Source of the DNA: Orenia metallireducens
GTDB taxonomy: Bacteria > Bacillota > Halanaerobiia > Halobacteroidales > Halobacteroidaceae
Direction of reading: 5' to 3'
Assembly (NCBI RefSeq): GCF_003001995.1
Contig: NZ_PVNB01000005.1
Span: 148,204 to 212,203 of the forward strand
Length of the DNA: 64,000 nucleotides
A program made the translations under genes and the position numbers. This document shows, one piece after another, positions 26,764-35,679 of this stretch; the first letter of the stretch is position 1, and each line of letters starts with the position of its first letter. A model generated the notes under the pieces. It ran no database searches, was not told the origin of the DNA, and saw only the letters and a program-made list of their open reading frames with translations.

Positions 26764-27795
26764 TTACAAATGCCTATTAAGATTTCTAACATAACTAAAG
26801 ATTAAAAATAATAATAATCCTAAACTTAATTTTCCTAACTGTGGATAAATTAATTCAACTAGCTTAGAAAAAGGCATTTTTACAAAGGGAAATACAAAAA
26901 TTAAAATAATAAAAATAACCTTTCTCTCCGATAATCCCAAACTGTCATTTAACCTGCTAGTTAGAGCATATAAGTTACAACTAGCCGTAGTCAACATCGC
27001 CAGCCATAAAGTAGATGAGTATATATAATACAAATCATACTTATAACCTGCAATTATATCTATAATAGGAATCTGGCTATTTACTATCTCATTATAAAAT
27101 TGATACAAGAGATAATAGAGGAAGAAAGCTACCGTTCCTAAAACTATTCCTCCCATAGAAATTCCACAAAAAAGCTCTTCCTTTTCTACCTTTAAACTCA
27201 AAGGAACTAATACTGTTAGTGCTAAAATCAGATTATATCCAGTATAAATAAAAGAAGAGGCTATCCAATTTACTTTTAAGTAATCATGGGGGAGAACAAT
27301 CCTAAAATCATCTATAATACCTAAAAGTACAGCTACTATAATAACTAACAAGAGTGGAATTAAGATTAAATTAAGCTTCATAATACCTTCTACCCCATAA
27401 TAATTTGACCAAATAATAACTATTATTGTTAATATCAATCCAAAATTTATCTTATAATTAAAGAATTGATTAAATATCTCTTTACTACCTGCTAACATTA
27501 CAATTAAACTACCTAATAAGAATAAAGTTAAAATTAAATCAGCTATGAATCCAAATTTCTTTCCAGCAATACTATAAAATAATTCTTTATAATTATTTGA
27601 TTTTAAAGTATGACTTATCTGAACAATAAGAAGGCCTAAAATAATGAATAGTAAACCAGAGAATATTATCCCTAATAAACCATTACTACCATAAATAACG
27701 AAGAACTGTAATATTTCCTGTCCTGAAGCAAAGCCTGCTCCAATAACTGCTCCAATATAGGTTACAGCTATCTGTAAACTTTTATTTATCTTCAC
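26764..27795 (-). CDS. YkvI-like polytopic membrane protein (LeuT-fold type)
   Basis: About 343 residues with some ten membrane helices. The N-terminal SLQIAVTYIGAVIGAGFASG has the unwound glycine-rich first helix typical of the YkvI family within the APC/LeuT superfamily. GTG at 27795 is chosen because GAGGGGGGATAAG precedes it; the TTG five codons earlier overlaps that signal. No substrate can be inferred. It is divergent from yyaC, with about 150 bp between. Confidence 0.82.
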   Translation of the reverse strand: MKINKSLQIAVTYIGAVIGAGFASGQEILQFFVIYGSNGLLGIIFSGLLFIILGLLIVQISHTLKSNNYKELFYSIAGKKFGFIADLILTLFLLGSLIVMLAGSKEIFNQFFNYKINFGLILTIIVIIWSNYYGVEGIMKLNLILIPLLLVIIVAVLLGIIDDFRIVLPHDYLKVNWIASSFIYTGYNLILALTVLVPLSLKVEKEELFCGISMGGIVLGTVAFFLYYLLYQFYNEIVNSQIPIIDIIAGYKYDLYYIYSSTLWLAMLTTASCNLYALTSRLNDSLGLSERKVIFIILIFVFPFVKMPFSKLVELIYPQLGKLSLGLLLFLIFSYVRNLNRHL

Positions 27796-27945
27796 CTTAT
27801 CCCCCCTCAATCATTTATATGAAGGGAAAAAGGGATAAATTTAGGTAAAAGTTTACAGTTTAGATAAAAGTAAATTTCCACATCTTAAAAGAGTAACTAG
27901 TTTATAGTCAAAACTATATTTTTAATTAAAAAGTGGTGGATAAAA

Positions 27946-28593
27946 ATGGATAAATTTATTTCCAATAAAGAAAAATATCATAAGAAGATTGATAATAATC
28001 ATGAAAACATAGCATCTACTAGCTTTAACAGACAGGAGTTATTAGAACAAGACAGAGTGCATATTGATGACCCACTAGCAATTAGCCATCTTAAAAAGAT
28101 TATCAGACATAAATTACAGACAAGATATAATCCACAAGCCCAAGAGTTAATAGTAATATGTATTGGAACAGATCGCTCTACTGGAGATTCTTTGGGTCCT
28201 TTAACTGGTTCTAAGCTATTAGATTTTCGTTTTAGAAATAACACAAAAATCTTTGGCTCTCTAGAAAAACCTGTTCATGCTACTAACCTAGAAGAACACC
28301 TAAATTATATTAATAAGAATTACTCTAATCCATTTATTATAGCAATTGATGCTAGCTTAGGAAGAAGTAGCAGTGTTGGTTCAATCAGTGTCAATAATGG
28401 ACCTTTAAAGCCAGGTTCTGGAGTTAATAAGAATCTCCCTCCTGTAGGAAACATACACATTACTGGCTTGGTAAATGTTTCTGGATACATGGAATATTTC
28501 GTACTACAAAGCACTCGCTTAAGCTTAGTTATCAAAATGTCCAAAATAATTGCTTATTCTTTATTCCAGGAATTAAGGGAATACAATAGCTAA
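27946..28593 (+). CDS. yyaC: spore protease-like protein YyaC (DUF1256)
   Basis: 215 residues. The core from about 60 shows ICIGTDRSTGDSLGPLTG, then HATNLEEHLNYI, IAIDASLGRSSSVGSI and KPGSGVNKNLPPVGNIHITG. These are diagnostic for YyaC, related to germination protease GPR. In Bacillus it is forespore-expressed and lies near parAB, as here. It is one of the few genes oriented against its neighbours. The extended N-terminal 55 residues are polar and poorly conserved in style. The ATG follows GGTGG. Supports sporulation capacity. Confidence 0.93.
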   Translation: MDKFISNKEKYHKKIDNNHENIASTSFNRQELLEQDRVHIDDPLAISHLKKIIRHKLQTRYNPQAQELIVICIGTDRSTGDSLGPLTGSKLLDFRFRNNTKIFGSLEKPVHATNLEEHLNYINKNYSNPFIIAIDASLGRSSSVGSISVNNGPLKPGSGVNKNLPPVGNIHITGLVNVSGYMEYFVLQSTRLSLVIKMSKIIAYSLFQELREYNS

Positions 28594-28627
28594 AGGCTTT
28601 GATTTATCTTATTAAATCAAAGCCTTT
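28592..28627. terminator. bidirectional terminator between yyaC and the GNAT gene
   Basis: AAAGGCTTTGATTTA and its perfect inverse lie between two convergent genes, overlapping the yyaC stop region. Confidence 0.93.
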
Positions 28628-28631
28628 ACCT

Positions 28632-29069
28632 TTATAATATTTTATTCATCTTCAGATGTTCAATACCTGCTTCTTCAATTATATCCTCTGAAAGTACATT
28701 AAAGCCATTATTCTTATAAAAAGCAACAGCATGGGTTTGAGCATGTAAAAGCAACTCCTCTAACCCTTCTTTTTTAGCAAAATCCATAACCTCAGATAAT
28801 AATCTAGAGCCTACTCCTTTGTTACGATACTCTTTTTTAATTGCCATTCTCTGTACCTTAGCCAAATTATCATTAACCAATAATAATCTGCAGGTTCCAA
28901 TAACTGCTTCTGGTGTCTGAACTATAAAATGAATTGCTCTCTTATCATCTTCATCAAGCTCCAATTCAGCTGGAACACCTTGTTCTCCAATAAATACTTC
29001 TCTTCTCAATTTGAAGGCCCTTTGTAAATCTTTTTCCCTAGTTACTATTTTAAATTCCATATTAGTCAT
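28632..29069 (-). CDS. GNAT family N-acetyltransferase
   Basis: 145 residues. RREVFIGEQGVPAELELDED near 22-41 and the acetyl-CoA loop KKEYRNKGVGSRLL near 77-90, then LHAQTHAVAFYKNNGF, match the ElaA/YjcF-like GNAT subgroup. Substrate unknown. Starts at 29069 (overlapping the bactofilin stop by eight bases) or three codons in (29060), which has better spacing from AGAAG. Translational coupling with bactofilin is likely. Confidence 0.92.
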   Translation of the reverse strand: MTNMEFKIVTREKDLQRAFKLRREVFIGEQGVPAELELDEDDKRAIHFIVQTPEAVIGTCRLLLVNDNLAKVQRMAIKKEYRNKGVGSRLLSEVMDFAKKEGLEELLLHAQTHAVAFYKNNGFNVLSEDIIEEAGIEHLKMNKIL

Positions 29070-29559
29070 TCTTCTTATCTTTATCTTCTTCTAATCTTTT
29101 AAAGCCATTATTAGAGTTATTATTAGAGGATTGCTTAGATTTATTATCAGTTACTTCTTCTTTACCTTTCTTATCTAAAGTTTTTTTAGATTCAGATATC
29201 TTCTGATCAATCTCTGCCTTAGAAGTACTATTACCTTGGAAAGTTGCTCCATCATGAATAATTAAGTTAGAAATAGATATATCACCTATCAATTTACCTG
29301 TTTCTACTATCTCTAATTTACCTTCAGCCTTTACATTACCTTCAATAACTCCAGCAATCATGATATTATCACCTTGGACATTGGCGGTTAGCCTTCCTTC
29401 TTTACCTACATAAATATCACCATTTACAATTAACTGCCCTTCTAGTTCTCCATCTATTCTAATTGATTCAGCCACTTCAATTACACCTTCAACCTTTGTC
29501 CCTGCGCTGATAATTGTTCCTATACCCTTTGCTTTTTTCTTTTTCTTCTTTCCGAACAT
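29062..29559 (-). CDS. bactofilin family cytoskeletal protein
   Basis: 165 residues. A basic N-terminus (FGKKKKKKAKGIG) precedes the DUF583 beta-helix core IDGELEGQLIVNGDIYVGKE and ISNLIIHDGATFQGN (about 15-115). A disordered, charged Asn/Ser/Lys tail follows. Bactofilins polymerise without nucleotide at the membrane and often organise cell-wall enzymes. The next gene upstream is an M23 endopeptidase only 26 bp away, a pairing known from curved or helical diderm bacteria. Confidence 0.95.
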   Translation of the reverse strand: MFGKKKKKKAKGIGTIISAGTKVEGVIEVAESIRIDGELEGQLIVNGDIYVGKEGRLTANVQGDNIMIAGVIEGNVKAEGKLEIVETGKLIGDISISNLIIHDGATFQGNSTSKAEIDQKISESKKTLDKKGKEEVTDNKSKQSSNNNSNNGFKRLEEDKDKKND

Positions 29560-29585
29560 CTATAGCCCCCCTATTTATCATATAA

Positions 29586-30548
29586 CTATTTTATATATTC
29601 CATTGGATTAACTACTTTTCCTTTATATCGAATTTCATAATGTAAATGAGGTCCTGTACTACGTCCAGAATTACCTGATAAAGCAACTACATCTCCTCGC
29701 TGAACCCATTGTCCACTCTTTACTAATACTCTATTATTATGTGCATATATGGTTCGATAACCATAGCCATGATCAATTACAACCTTTCTACCATAACCAT
29801 CATTCTTATTTCCTGCAAAGATTACTCTACCCTTTCCAGTAGCAATAACCTTATGATTATACCAGATACCAATATCTATACCATCATGAAATAGCCTTTT
29901 TTTCAATACTGGATGGTAGCGATATCCAAAAGGTGAGGTAATGCGTCCTTGACCATTCCTAATTGGCCACCCTTGAGGTTTAGCCTCTATAAATCTATTA
30001 TGTTCTACTACCTTCTGCTTTAGATCATATAAATCTTCTTTCTGTTTTGGCATTACTTCCTTTAACATAACCAGATTGGCCTCTATATACTGGATCATAT
30101 CACTGCCTTTATCCTCTGAGTTTTCAAAGTCATAATAGCCAATATTATTGCTCATATTAGTTTGCATGTCATTACTTTCACTAATATCATCTTTCCCATT
30201 AATTAATTCCCTTATCTCTTGTTTCTCAGTTATAATATCCCCAAATTCATTATTTATCTTCTCTATCTCGTCAATAAATTTCGATAATCTCTGCTCATAA
30301 TACTCTTTTTCTTCCTTAAGAACTTGATTCTTCTCTTTATAAGGAAGCAGATTACTAATCTCATCTTTGGCCTGGCTATATTCTCCATAATAATACCATA
30401 AAAAGCCTACCACAGTAATAACAGAAATAAATATAGACAAAAAGATAAACTTAATACTACTCTTAGATATACGTAAGGTTCGGACATCACCATCGGTATG
30501 GGGAACAATTGTTAGAGTTATTTTCCGCTTTCCCTTATGATAAGACAT
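29586..30548 (-). CDS. M23 (LytM) family membrane-anchored endopeptidase
   Basis: 320 residues. One membrane helix lies at about 32-50 after a short cytoplasmic segment. A coiled-coil periplasmic region (70-175) follows. The C-terminal LytM domain has ITSPFGYRYHPVLKKRLFHD and HDGIDIGIWYN (zinc ligands His and Asp), plus GRSTGPHLHYEIRYKG with the catalytic HxH. Zinc site complete, so it is likely an active murein hydrolase. It is in an operon with bactofilin. The ATG at 30548 follows GGAGGGGACAGC. Confidence 0.95.
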   Translation of the reverse strand: MSYHKGKRKITLTIVPHTDGDVRTLRISKSSIKFIFLSIFISVITVVGFLWYYYGEYSQAKDEISNLLPYKEKNQVLKEEKEYYEQRLSKFIDEIEKINNEFGDIITEKQEIRELINGKDDISESNDMQTNMSNNIGYYDFENSEDKGSDMIQYIEANLVMLKEVMPKQKEDLYDLKQKVVEHNRFIEAKPQGWPIRNGQGRITSPFGYRYHPVLKKRLFHDGIDIGIWYNHKVIATGKGRVIFAGNKNDGYGRKVVIDHGYGYRTIYAHNNRVLVKSGQWVQRGDVVALSGNSGRSTGPHLHYEIRYKGKVVNPMEYIK

Positions 30549-30799
30549 AATGCTGTCCCCTCCATTTTATAGATTAAATGTGCTTATTAAAACCAAATAC
30601 CTGATTAAATAGTCAAACTTATTACAATTATTCTACATAAAAAACATTTTTCCTTTTTTTTATCAAGATTTCAAATTAATTATTTTTATTAAATAAACTT
30701 CATATTATTTAAATTAAAAGTACTATAATGGTCTAAGTTATAATATCATCTTACTGATTATAAAATTAAATTATAACAATTATTCATTATTTATTATAA

Positions 30800-31471
30800 T
30801 TAGAATAAGTAAACTAAGGCAATTACTACAAAAATAGCCGGTAATAGATTTCCGACTTTAATTTTGGTTATATTTAGCATATTTAAAGCAATTGCCAAAA
30901 TTAATAGTCCTCCTGTTGCTGTCATTTCAGTAATGATAGGGTCGGTCAAAAAGACCTTGACCTGACTTGCTAATAAAGTAATAGCACCCTGATATAAAAA
31001 TACAGGTATTGCTGATAAAATAACTCCTATACCTAAAGTAGAGGCAAAGGCTATTCCAGAAAATCCATCTAATAAAGCTTTGGCATATAATGTAGAGGGG
31101 TCATGCTGTAATCCATCCTGAATAGCCCCCATTATTGCCATAGCACCAACACAATAGATTAAGCTACATTGGACAAAGCCTTCAGCTACTCTACCCCTAT
31201 TTCCTAGCCTTCTCTCAAACCATTTACCGATGCTTTCTAATTTATCCTCTATATTAATTGCTTCTCCAATTAATCCACCTATTAATAAGCTAAAGATAAT
31301 ATAGGTTGGGTTATTAGTGCTTAATGCCATCTGTATACCTATCAGTAATACTGATAAGCTCAATCCCTGCATAACAGTTTCCTTAAATCTCTTCTTTAAC
31401 TTAGCTCCAAGCATCATTCCTAAACTACCTCCTATGATAATCGAGATAGTATTAACTATAGTTCCCTTCAT
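30800..31471 (-). CDS. DUF554 family membrane protein
   Basis: 223 residues with six or seven membrane helices. The N-terminal KGTIVNTISIIIGGSLGMML and SLLIGGLIGEAINIEDKLE are family signatures (YdfK-like). Transport or other role unknown. Stands alone. The ATG at 31471 is preceded by GGAGAGAATATGA. Confidence 0.9.
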   Translation of the reverse strand: MKGTIVNTISIIIGGSLGMMLGAKLKKRFKETVMQGLSLSVLLIGIQMALSTNNPTYIIFSLLIGGLIGEAINIEDKLESIGKWFERRLGNRGRVAEGFVQCSLIYCVGAMAIMGAIQDGLQHDPSTLYAKALLDGFSGIAFASTLGIGVILSAIPVFLYQGAITLLASQVKVFLTDPIITEMTATGGLLILAIALNMLNITKIKVGNLLPAIFVVIALVYLF

Positions 31472-31545
31472 ATTCTCTCTCCTTCATTATTCCTTGATTT
31501 TATAAAGAAATTATACTTTTATCTCTTAATTCCTGCTAAAATAGT

Positions 31546-31574
31546 AAAAAGAGAGGATTTTTCCTCTCTTTTTT
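31546..31574 (-). terminator. terminator of aspA
   Basis: AAAAAGAGAGGA pairs with TCCTCTCTTTTTT, four bases past the aspA stop. Confidence 0.93.
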
Positions 31575-31577
31575 GCA

Positions 31578-32999
31578 CTAATCTTTTATCTTCCATTCTT
31601 TATACAATTTTTCTGCTGCTATACCTGGATGGGTCATCTCAGTCGGACTTAAGATTTGCTTTAGCTCTTCTTCACTAAAGAGCCCCCTCTCTAGAACAGC
31701 TTCTCTAACCTTCTTTTCTCCTATTAAAACCTCTTTAGCAATCTCTGTTGTCAGTTTATAGCCTAAATAAGGGTTTAATGCTGTTAGTAGTCCCAAACTA
31801 TCTTCTAATAGCTCTTGGCACCGCTTTTGATTAGCTTCAATTCCTGTAATACATCTCTCTCCAAAAACTTTAACACCATTTTTTAAGACTGTTAAGCTCT
31901 CTAGTAACTTATCGGACAATAACGGGGTCATTACATTTAACTCCAATTGACCCGACTGAGCAGCCAAAGTAATGGCTTGGTCATTACTGATTACTAGAAA
32001 GGCTACTTGATTGATCGCTTCAGGTATTACTGGATTGACCTTGCCTGGCATAATTGAAGAACCTACCTGTACTTGAGGTAATTTAATCTCACCTATTCCT
32101 CCTTTAGGCCCTGAGCTCAATAATCTCAGATCATTAGCAATTTTATTTAAGTTTACAGCTAAAGCCTTTAATAAGCCTGAAACTTCCACAAAAACATCCA
32201 AATTTTGTGTATTATCTATCATATTCTCAGCATGAGCTAGATTCAAACCTGTGATGTTTCTAATTTCCTTGACAACCTTAAAGATATATTTGCGGGGAGC
32301 ATTCAAACCTGTCCCTATAGCTGTCCCACCTAAATTAATCTGCTTTAATCGCTCAGCTACTTTAAATAATCTCCATCTATCACGGCTAATCGCCTCAGCA
32401 TAGGCAGAGAACTCCTGTCCTAGAGTAATAGGGACAGCATCCTGTAGTTGAGTCCGACCTAATTTGAGATAATTGGCAAATTCCCTCTCCTTTTCTTGTA
32501 ATACTTCCTGTAAGTTAGCAACCTCTTCACTTAAGGGTATCAATAATTTTAAGGCAGCAATTCTGACAGCAGTCGGATAGACATCATTGGTAGACTGGCT
32601 TAGATTAATATCTTCATTGGGATGAACTAGACTGTAATCCCCCTTTTGTCCTCCTAACAGCTCAATAGCTCGATTAGCAATCACTTCATTGACCATCATA
32701 TTGGTCGACGTCCCTGCTCCACCTTGTAAAGCATCTAAGATAAACTCCTCATCAAATTCTCCTGCTAATATCTCCTTACAAGCCTTTAAAATAGCTTCTT
32801 TCTTCTCTTCACTAACCTTAGCCAACTCATAATTAGTAATTATTGCAGCCATTTTAATTTGAACTATAGCCTTAATCAACTCCAAATTGACCTTTCTGCC
32901 AGTAAGGTTAAAGTTTTCAGCAGACCTTAAAGTACTAATTCCATAATAGCTTTCATCTTTAAGCTCTCTAACCCCTAATAAGTCCTCTTCAACTCTCAT
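31578..32999 (-). CDS. aspA: aspartate ammonia-lyase
   Basis: 473 residues of the aspartase/fumarase fold. QSTNDVYPTAVRIAALK near 145, GRTQLQDAVPITLGQEF near 187 and the signature GSSIMPGKVNPVIPEAINQV near 320 containing the active serine. Deaminates aspartate to fumarate. Its last base of the start codon overlaps the hydF stop, making it part of the hyd maturation operon; aspA-hydF linkage is recurrent in anaerobes and may tie ammonia release to hydrogenase cofactor supply (inference). Fumarase C is less likely given the context. Confidence 0.9.
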   Translation of the reverse strand: MRVEEDLLGVRELKDESYYGISTLRSAENFNLTGRKVNLELIKAIVQIKMAAIITNYELAKVSEEKKEAILKACKEILAGEFDEEFILDALQGGAGTSTNMMVNEVIANRAIELLGGQKGDYSLVHPNEDINLSQSTNDVYPTAVRIAALKLLIPLSEEVANLQEVLQEKEREFANYLKLGRTQLQDAVPITLGQEFSAYAEAISRDRWRLFKVAERLKQINLGGTAIGTGLNAPRKYIFKVVKEIRNITGLNLAHAENMIDNTQNLDVFVEVSGLLKALAVNLNKIANDLRLLSSGPKGGIGEIKLPQVQVGSSIMPGKVNPVIPEAINQVAFLVISNDQAITLAAQSGQLELNVMTPLLSDKLLESLTVLKNGVKVFGERCITGIEANQKRCQELLEDSLGLLTALNPYLGYKLTTEIAKEVLIGEKKVREAVLERGLFSEEELKQILSPTEMTHPGIAAEKLYKEWKIKD

Positions 33000-34219
33000 T
33001 ACTCTTCCTCCCAGATCATTTGAGCTAAGGGAAAAGGTTCTAAGGCTCTATCTAAAATACCATGTACATAAGCAATTAGCATCCCATAATTAACGATTGG
33101 AACACCTAGACTGTCAGCCTTCTTCAACCTATATAGAATCTCTTTGCGATTGGTCATACAGCCTCCACATTGAACAATTAAACTATACTCCTCAACATTA
33201 TCAGGAAATTCCCTTCCAGCCACATGGTCAAATTCCAACTCTCCACCTACTTCTTGGCGTAACCACCTAGGAATTTTGATAGTTCCAATATCATCAGCAG
33301 TCCGATGGTGGGTACAGCTTTCACAGATTAATACCTTATCTCCTGCCTTAAGTTTAGAGATTCCTTTAGCACCTCTAGTAAAGATCTCTAAATCACCCTT
33401 ATAGCGAGCAAATAAGACTGAGAATCCAGTCAACATAATATCTTCTGGTACATCGGCAGCCACCTTCATAAAGGCTTGAGAATCAGTAACTACAATTTTA
33501 GGCTTCTTTTTAAGACTATCTAAAGCACCTTTTAACTCTGTTTCTTTAACTACTACTGCTTGGGCATCATTATCAAGAATATCTCGTAAGGTCTGAACCT
33601 GTGGTAAGATTAATCTACCCTTAGGAGCAGCCAAATCTATTGGAATAACCAATACCACTATATCTTGAGGTTTGATTAAATCTCCAATAATATGGGGTTC
33701 TTCAAATTTCTCTGGAGCTTGTAGGATTATCTCTTTCTTTAGCTCTTCTATCCCTGTCTGCTCTTTAGCACTGACTTTCAATAATTTAATACCTAACTCC
33801 TTCATTAAAGAGTTTAACTCTAACTTATCAAATTTGTCCTCTTTATTGACTACTCCTACAACTGAAATCTCCCGATCCTCTAATTCAGCCAGTAGCTCCT
33901 TCTCATATTCATCTACTCCTACTTCAGGATCAATTACTAATAAAGCCAAATCCGTCCTACTTAAAGCCTCTTTGGTCTTCTTAATTCTTAACTTCCCTAA
34001 CTCACCTACATCATCAATTCCTGCCGTATCGATCATAGTCACTGGTCCAATCGGTAAGATTTCCATTGACTTATAGACTGGATCAGTCGTTGTTCCTGCT
34101 ACATCAGAAACCACAGCCAAATCCTGATTGGTCAGTGCATTAATTAGACTAGATTTACCAGCATTTCTCCTCCCTAAAAGAGCAATGTGTAATCTATTAG
34201 CCTGTGGTGTGTTTTGCAT
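32999..34219 (-). CDS. hydF: [FeFe]-hydrogenase maturation GTPase HydF
   Basis: 406 residues. A GTPase domain has the P-loop GRRNAGKSSLINAL, DTAGIDDVGELG and NKED. A dimerisation domain follows, and the C-terminal cluster-binding part has CESCTHHRTADD and QCGGCMTNR, supplying the iron-sulfur ligands. It is the scaffold that assembles and delivers the 2Fe subcluster. ATG at 34219 with GGAGGTGAAGAATT. An iterated-word hairpin (34247-34320) separates it from hydE. Confidence 0.97.
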   Translation of the reverse strand: MQNTPQANRLHIALLGRRNAGKSSLINALTNQDLAVVSDVAGTTTDPVYKSMEILPIGPVTMIDTAGIDDVGELGKLRIKKTKEALSRTDLALLVIDPEVGVDEYEKELLAELEDREISVVGVVNKEDKFDKLELNSLMKELGIKLLKVSAKEQTGIEELKKEIILQAPEKFEEPHIIGDLIKPQDIVVLVIPIDLAAPKGRLILPQVQTLRDILDNDAQAVVVKETELKGALDSLKKKPKIVVTDSQAFMKVAADVPEDIMLTGFSVLFARYKGDLEIFTRGAKGISKLKAGDKVLICESCTHHRTADDIGTIKIPRWLRQEVGGELEFDHVAGREFPDNVEEYSLIVQCGGCMTNRKEILYRLKKADSLGVPIVNYGMLIAYVHGILDRALEPFPLAQMIWEEE

Positions 34220-34246
34220 AATTCTTCACCTCCGAAGTTATATAAA

Positions 34247-34320
34247 TAGCGCGAGTGATTAGTGGGAGCGTGAGAAACCCTAATATTGAAAGACTCACAC
34301 TGAAAACTCACACTGACACT
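34247..34320. repeat. iterated-word hairpin between hydE and hydF
   Basis: GAGTGATTAGTGGGAGCGTGAG on the left is an imperfect inverse of CTCACACTGAAAACTCACAC plus TGACACT on the right. It ends two bases before the hydE stop codon. Confidence 0.55.
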
Positions 34321-34322
34321 TA

Positions 34323-35405
34323 TTATTTATTAGTCCTCTTAAAGTAATGTGGTGAATCTCCCCACTCACCATACACAATCTCATCACCTACTGTACCCAC
34401 TCTAGCAGCTAAGCAGTTCTTACAGTCAGATGCCTCTTCATCGATACAGGGTTTGTTCTCATAAAGTTGATACTCTGTTCTATATTTTCTGTGAGTAATA
34501 ATCGGCATTAAAATATTAGCTCCTGCCTTTAGTGCCATCTCACGCCCTACTGGATTTAGAGCCTGTAAGGCAGTAGTTGCTGCAATATTAATATCTTTCA
34601 TTAATAGTCTTAGGATTGCAACCATCTTCAATCCCCAATTAAGGTTTCTAGTCTTTAAAACTCCATTATCTTCAACATCCTTAGCTGTCGGGGTATCTTC
34701 ATGGAGAACATAAGGTCCCATTCCAACCATATCAATATCATTTTCTTTAAAGAAGATTAAATCATCAACTAAATCTTCTATAGTCTGACCTGGAAAACCA
34801 ATCATTACCCCAGTACCTACCTGATAACCGATCTCTTTCATCTCTGCTAAACATTCTAATCTACGTTTAAAGTCATGGTCATCTGGGTGAAGGGAATTGT
34901 ATAACTCTTGATTAGAGCTCTCTATTCTAAGTAAATAACGATGGGCTCCTAGATCATACCAACGCTGATAGGTTTCCTTACTCTGCTCTCCTAAGGACAA
35001 GGTAATCCCTAATTCATCATTACTTAATTCTTTAATCTTCTTAATTATATTATCAACAAACTCAACAAACTCCTTATCACTTCTCTCCCCTGATTGGAGA
35101 ACTATCGAACCATAATTATTCTCATAAGCCCATTTAGCTCTATCTAAAATCTCTTCCTCAGTCATAGTAAATCTATCTACCTTGTTATTATCCTTTCTAA
35201 TTCCACAATAATTACAGTTCTTGACACATACATTACTAAACTCTATTAAACCACGATAGTAAACCTTCTGCCCTATATATTCAGCTTTAACTTCATAAGC
35301 TTTATCATATAGTTTTTGTAAATCCTCTTTATCCTCTAGATTCATTAAATAAATTAAATCATCTCTAGTTAATTGATCTTTGTTCAAAATAACTTCTAAA
35401 TTCAT
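34323..35405 (-). CDS. hydE: [FeFe]-hydrogenase maturation radical SAM protein HydE
   Basis: 360 residues from ATG at 35405, which follows AAAGAGGTTATCAT; the longer frame lacks a signal. The radical SAM motif VCVKNCNYCGIRKDN sits near 57-72, then IVLQSGERSD and GTGVMIGFPGQT. The C-terminal CIDEEASDCKNCLAARV has the auxiliary cluster cysteines found in some HydE. Works with HydG and HydF. Downstream of an 84-codon unknown gene and hydG. Confidence 0.97.
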   Translation of the reverse strand: MNLEVILNKDQLTRDDLIYLMNLEDKEDLQKLYDKAYEVKAEYIGQKVYYRGLIEFSNVCVKNCNYCGIRKDNNKVDRFTMTEEEILDRAKWAYENNYGSIVLQSGERSDKEFVEFVDNIIKKIKELSNDELGITLSLGEQSKETYQRWYDLGAHRYLLRIESSNQELYNSLHPDDHDFKRRLECLAEMKEIGYQVGTGVMIGFPGQTIEDLVDDLIFFKENDIDMVGMGPYVLHEDTPTAKDVEDNGVLKTRNLNWGLKMVAILRLLMKDINIAATTALQALNPVGREMALKAGANILMPIITHRKYRTEYQLYENKPCIDEEASDCKNCLAARVGTVGDEIVYGEWGDSPHYFKRTNK

Positions 35406-35424
35406 ATGATAACCTCTTTCTGCT

Positions 35425-35679
35425 TTAGTTTTTATCTGAATTAAAATAATCATTAAAGAGTATAGCTGACTTATCTTTCAACTTTTTATCTATATTTTGA
35501 CCTAACAATAGAAATTCATCATTCTCTCCTATCACTTCAGAACTAGTAAATTGTTCTTGACCAACTTTAAAGATATAGTCAATTCTCTTACTTGCTTTTT
35601 TATTCAGCCAGACCTTATTATTATCTTGGTCAATCAGTTTACTTAACTCTTCTTTAAAAGTATAAATCTCTTTTTTCAT
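35425..35679 (-). CDS. small hypothetical protein between hydG and hydE
   Basis: 84 residues from ATG at 35679, with GAGGAG seven bases upstream. The frame overlaps the end of hydG by 26 bases and ends 19 bases before hydE, so translational coupling is likely. No family recognised. The sequence is polar with aromatic spots (KIYTF-like start, VWLNKKASKRIDYIF, LLLGQNIDKKLKDK). No cysteines, so no cluster binding. Its position suggests a partner in hydrogenase maturation, but that is only context. Confidence 0.75.
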   Translation of the reverse strand: MKKEIYTFKEELSKLIDQDNNKVWLNKKASKRIDYIFKVGQEQFTSSEVIGENDEFLLLGQNIDKKLKDKSAILFNDYFNSDKN

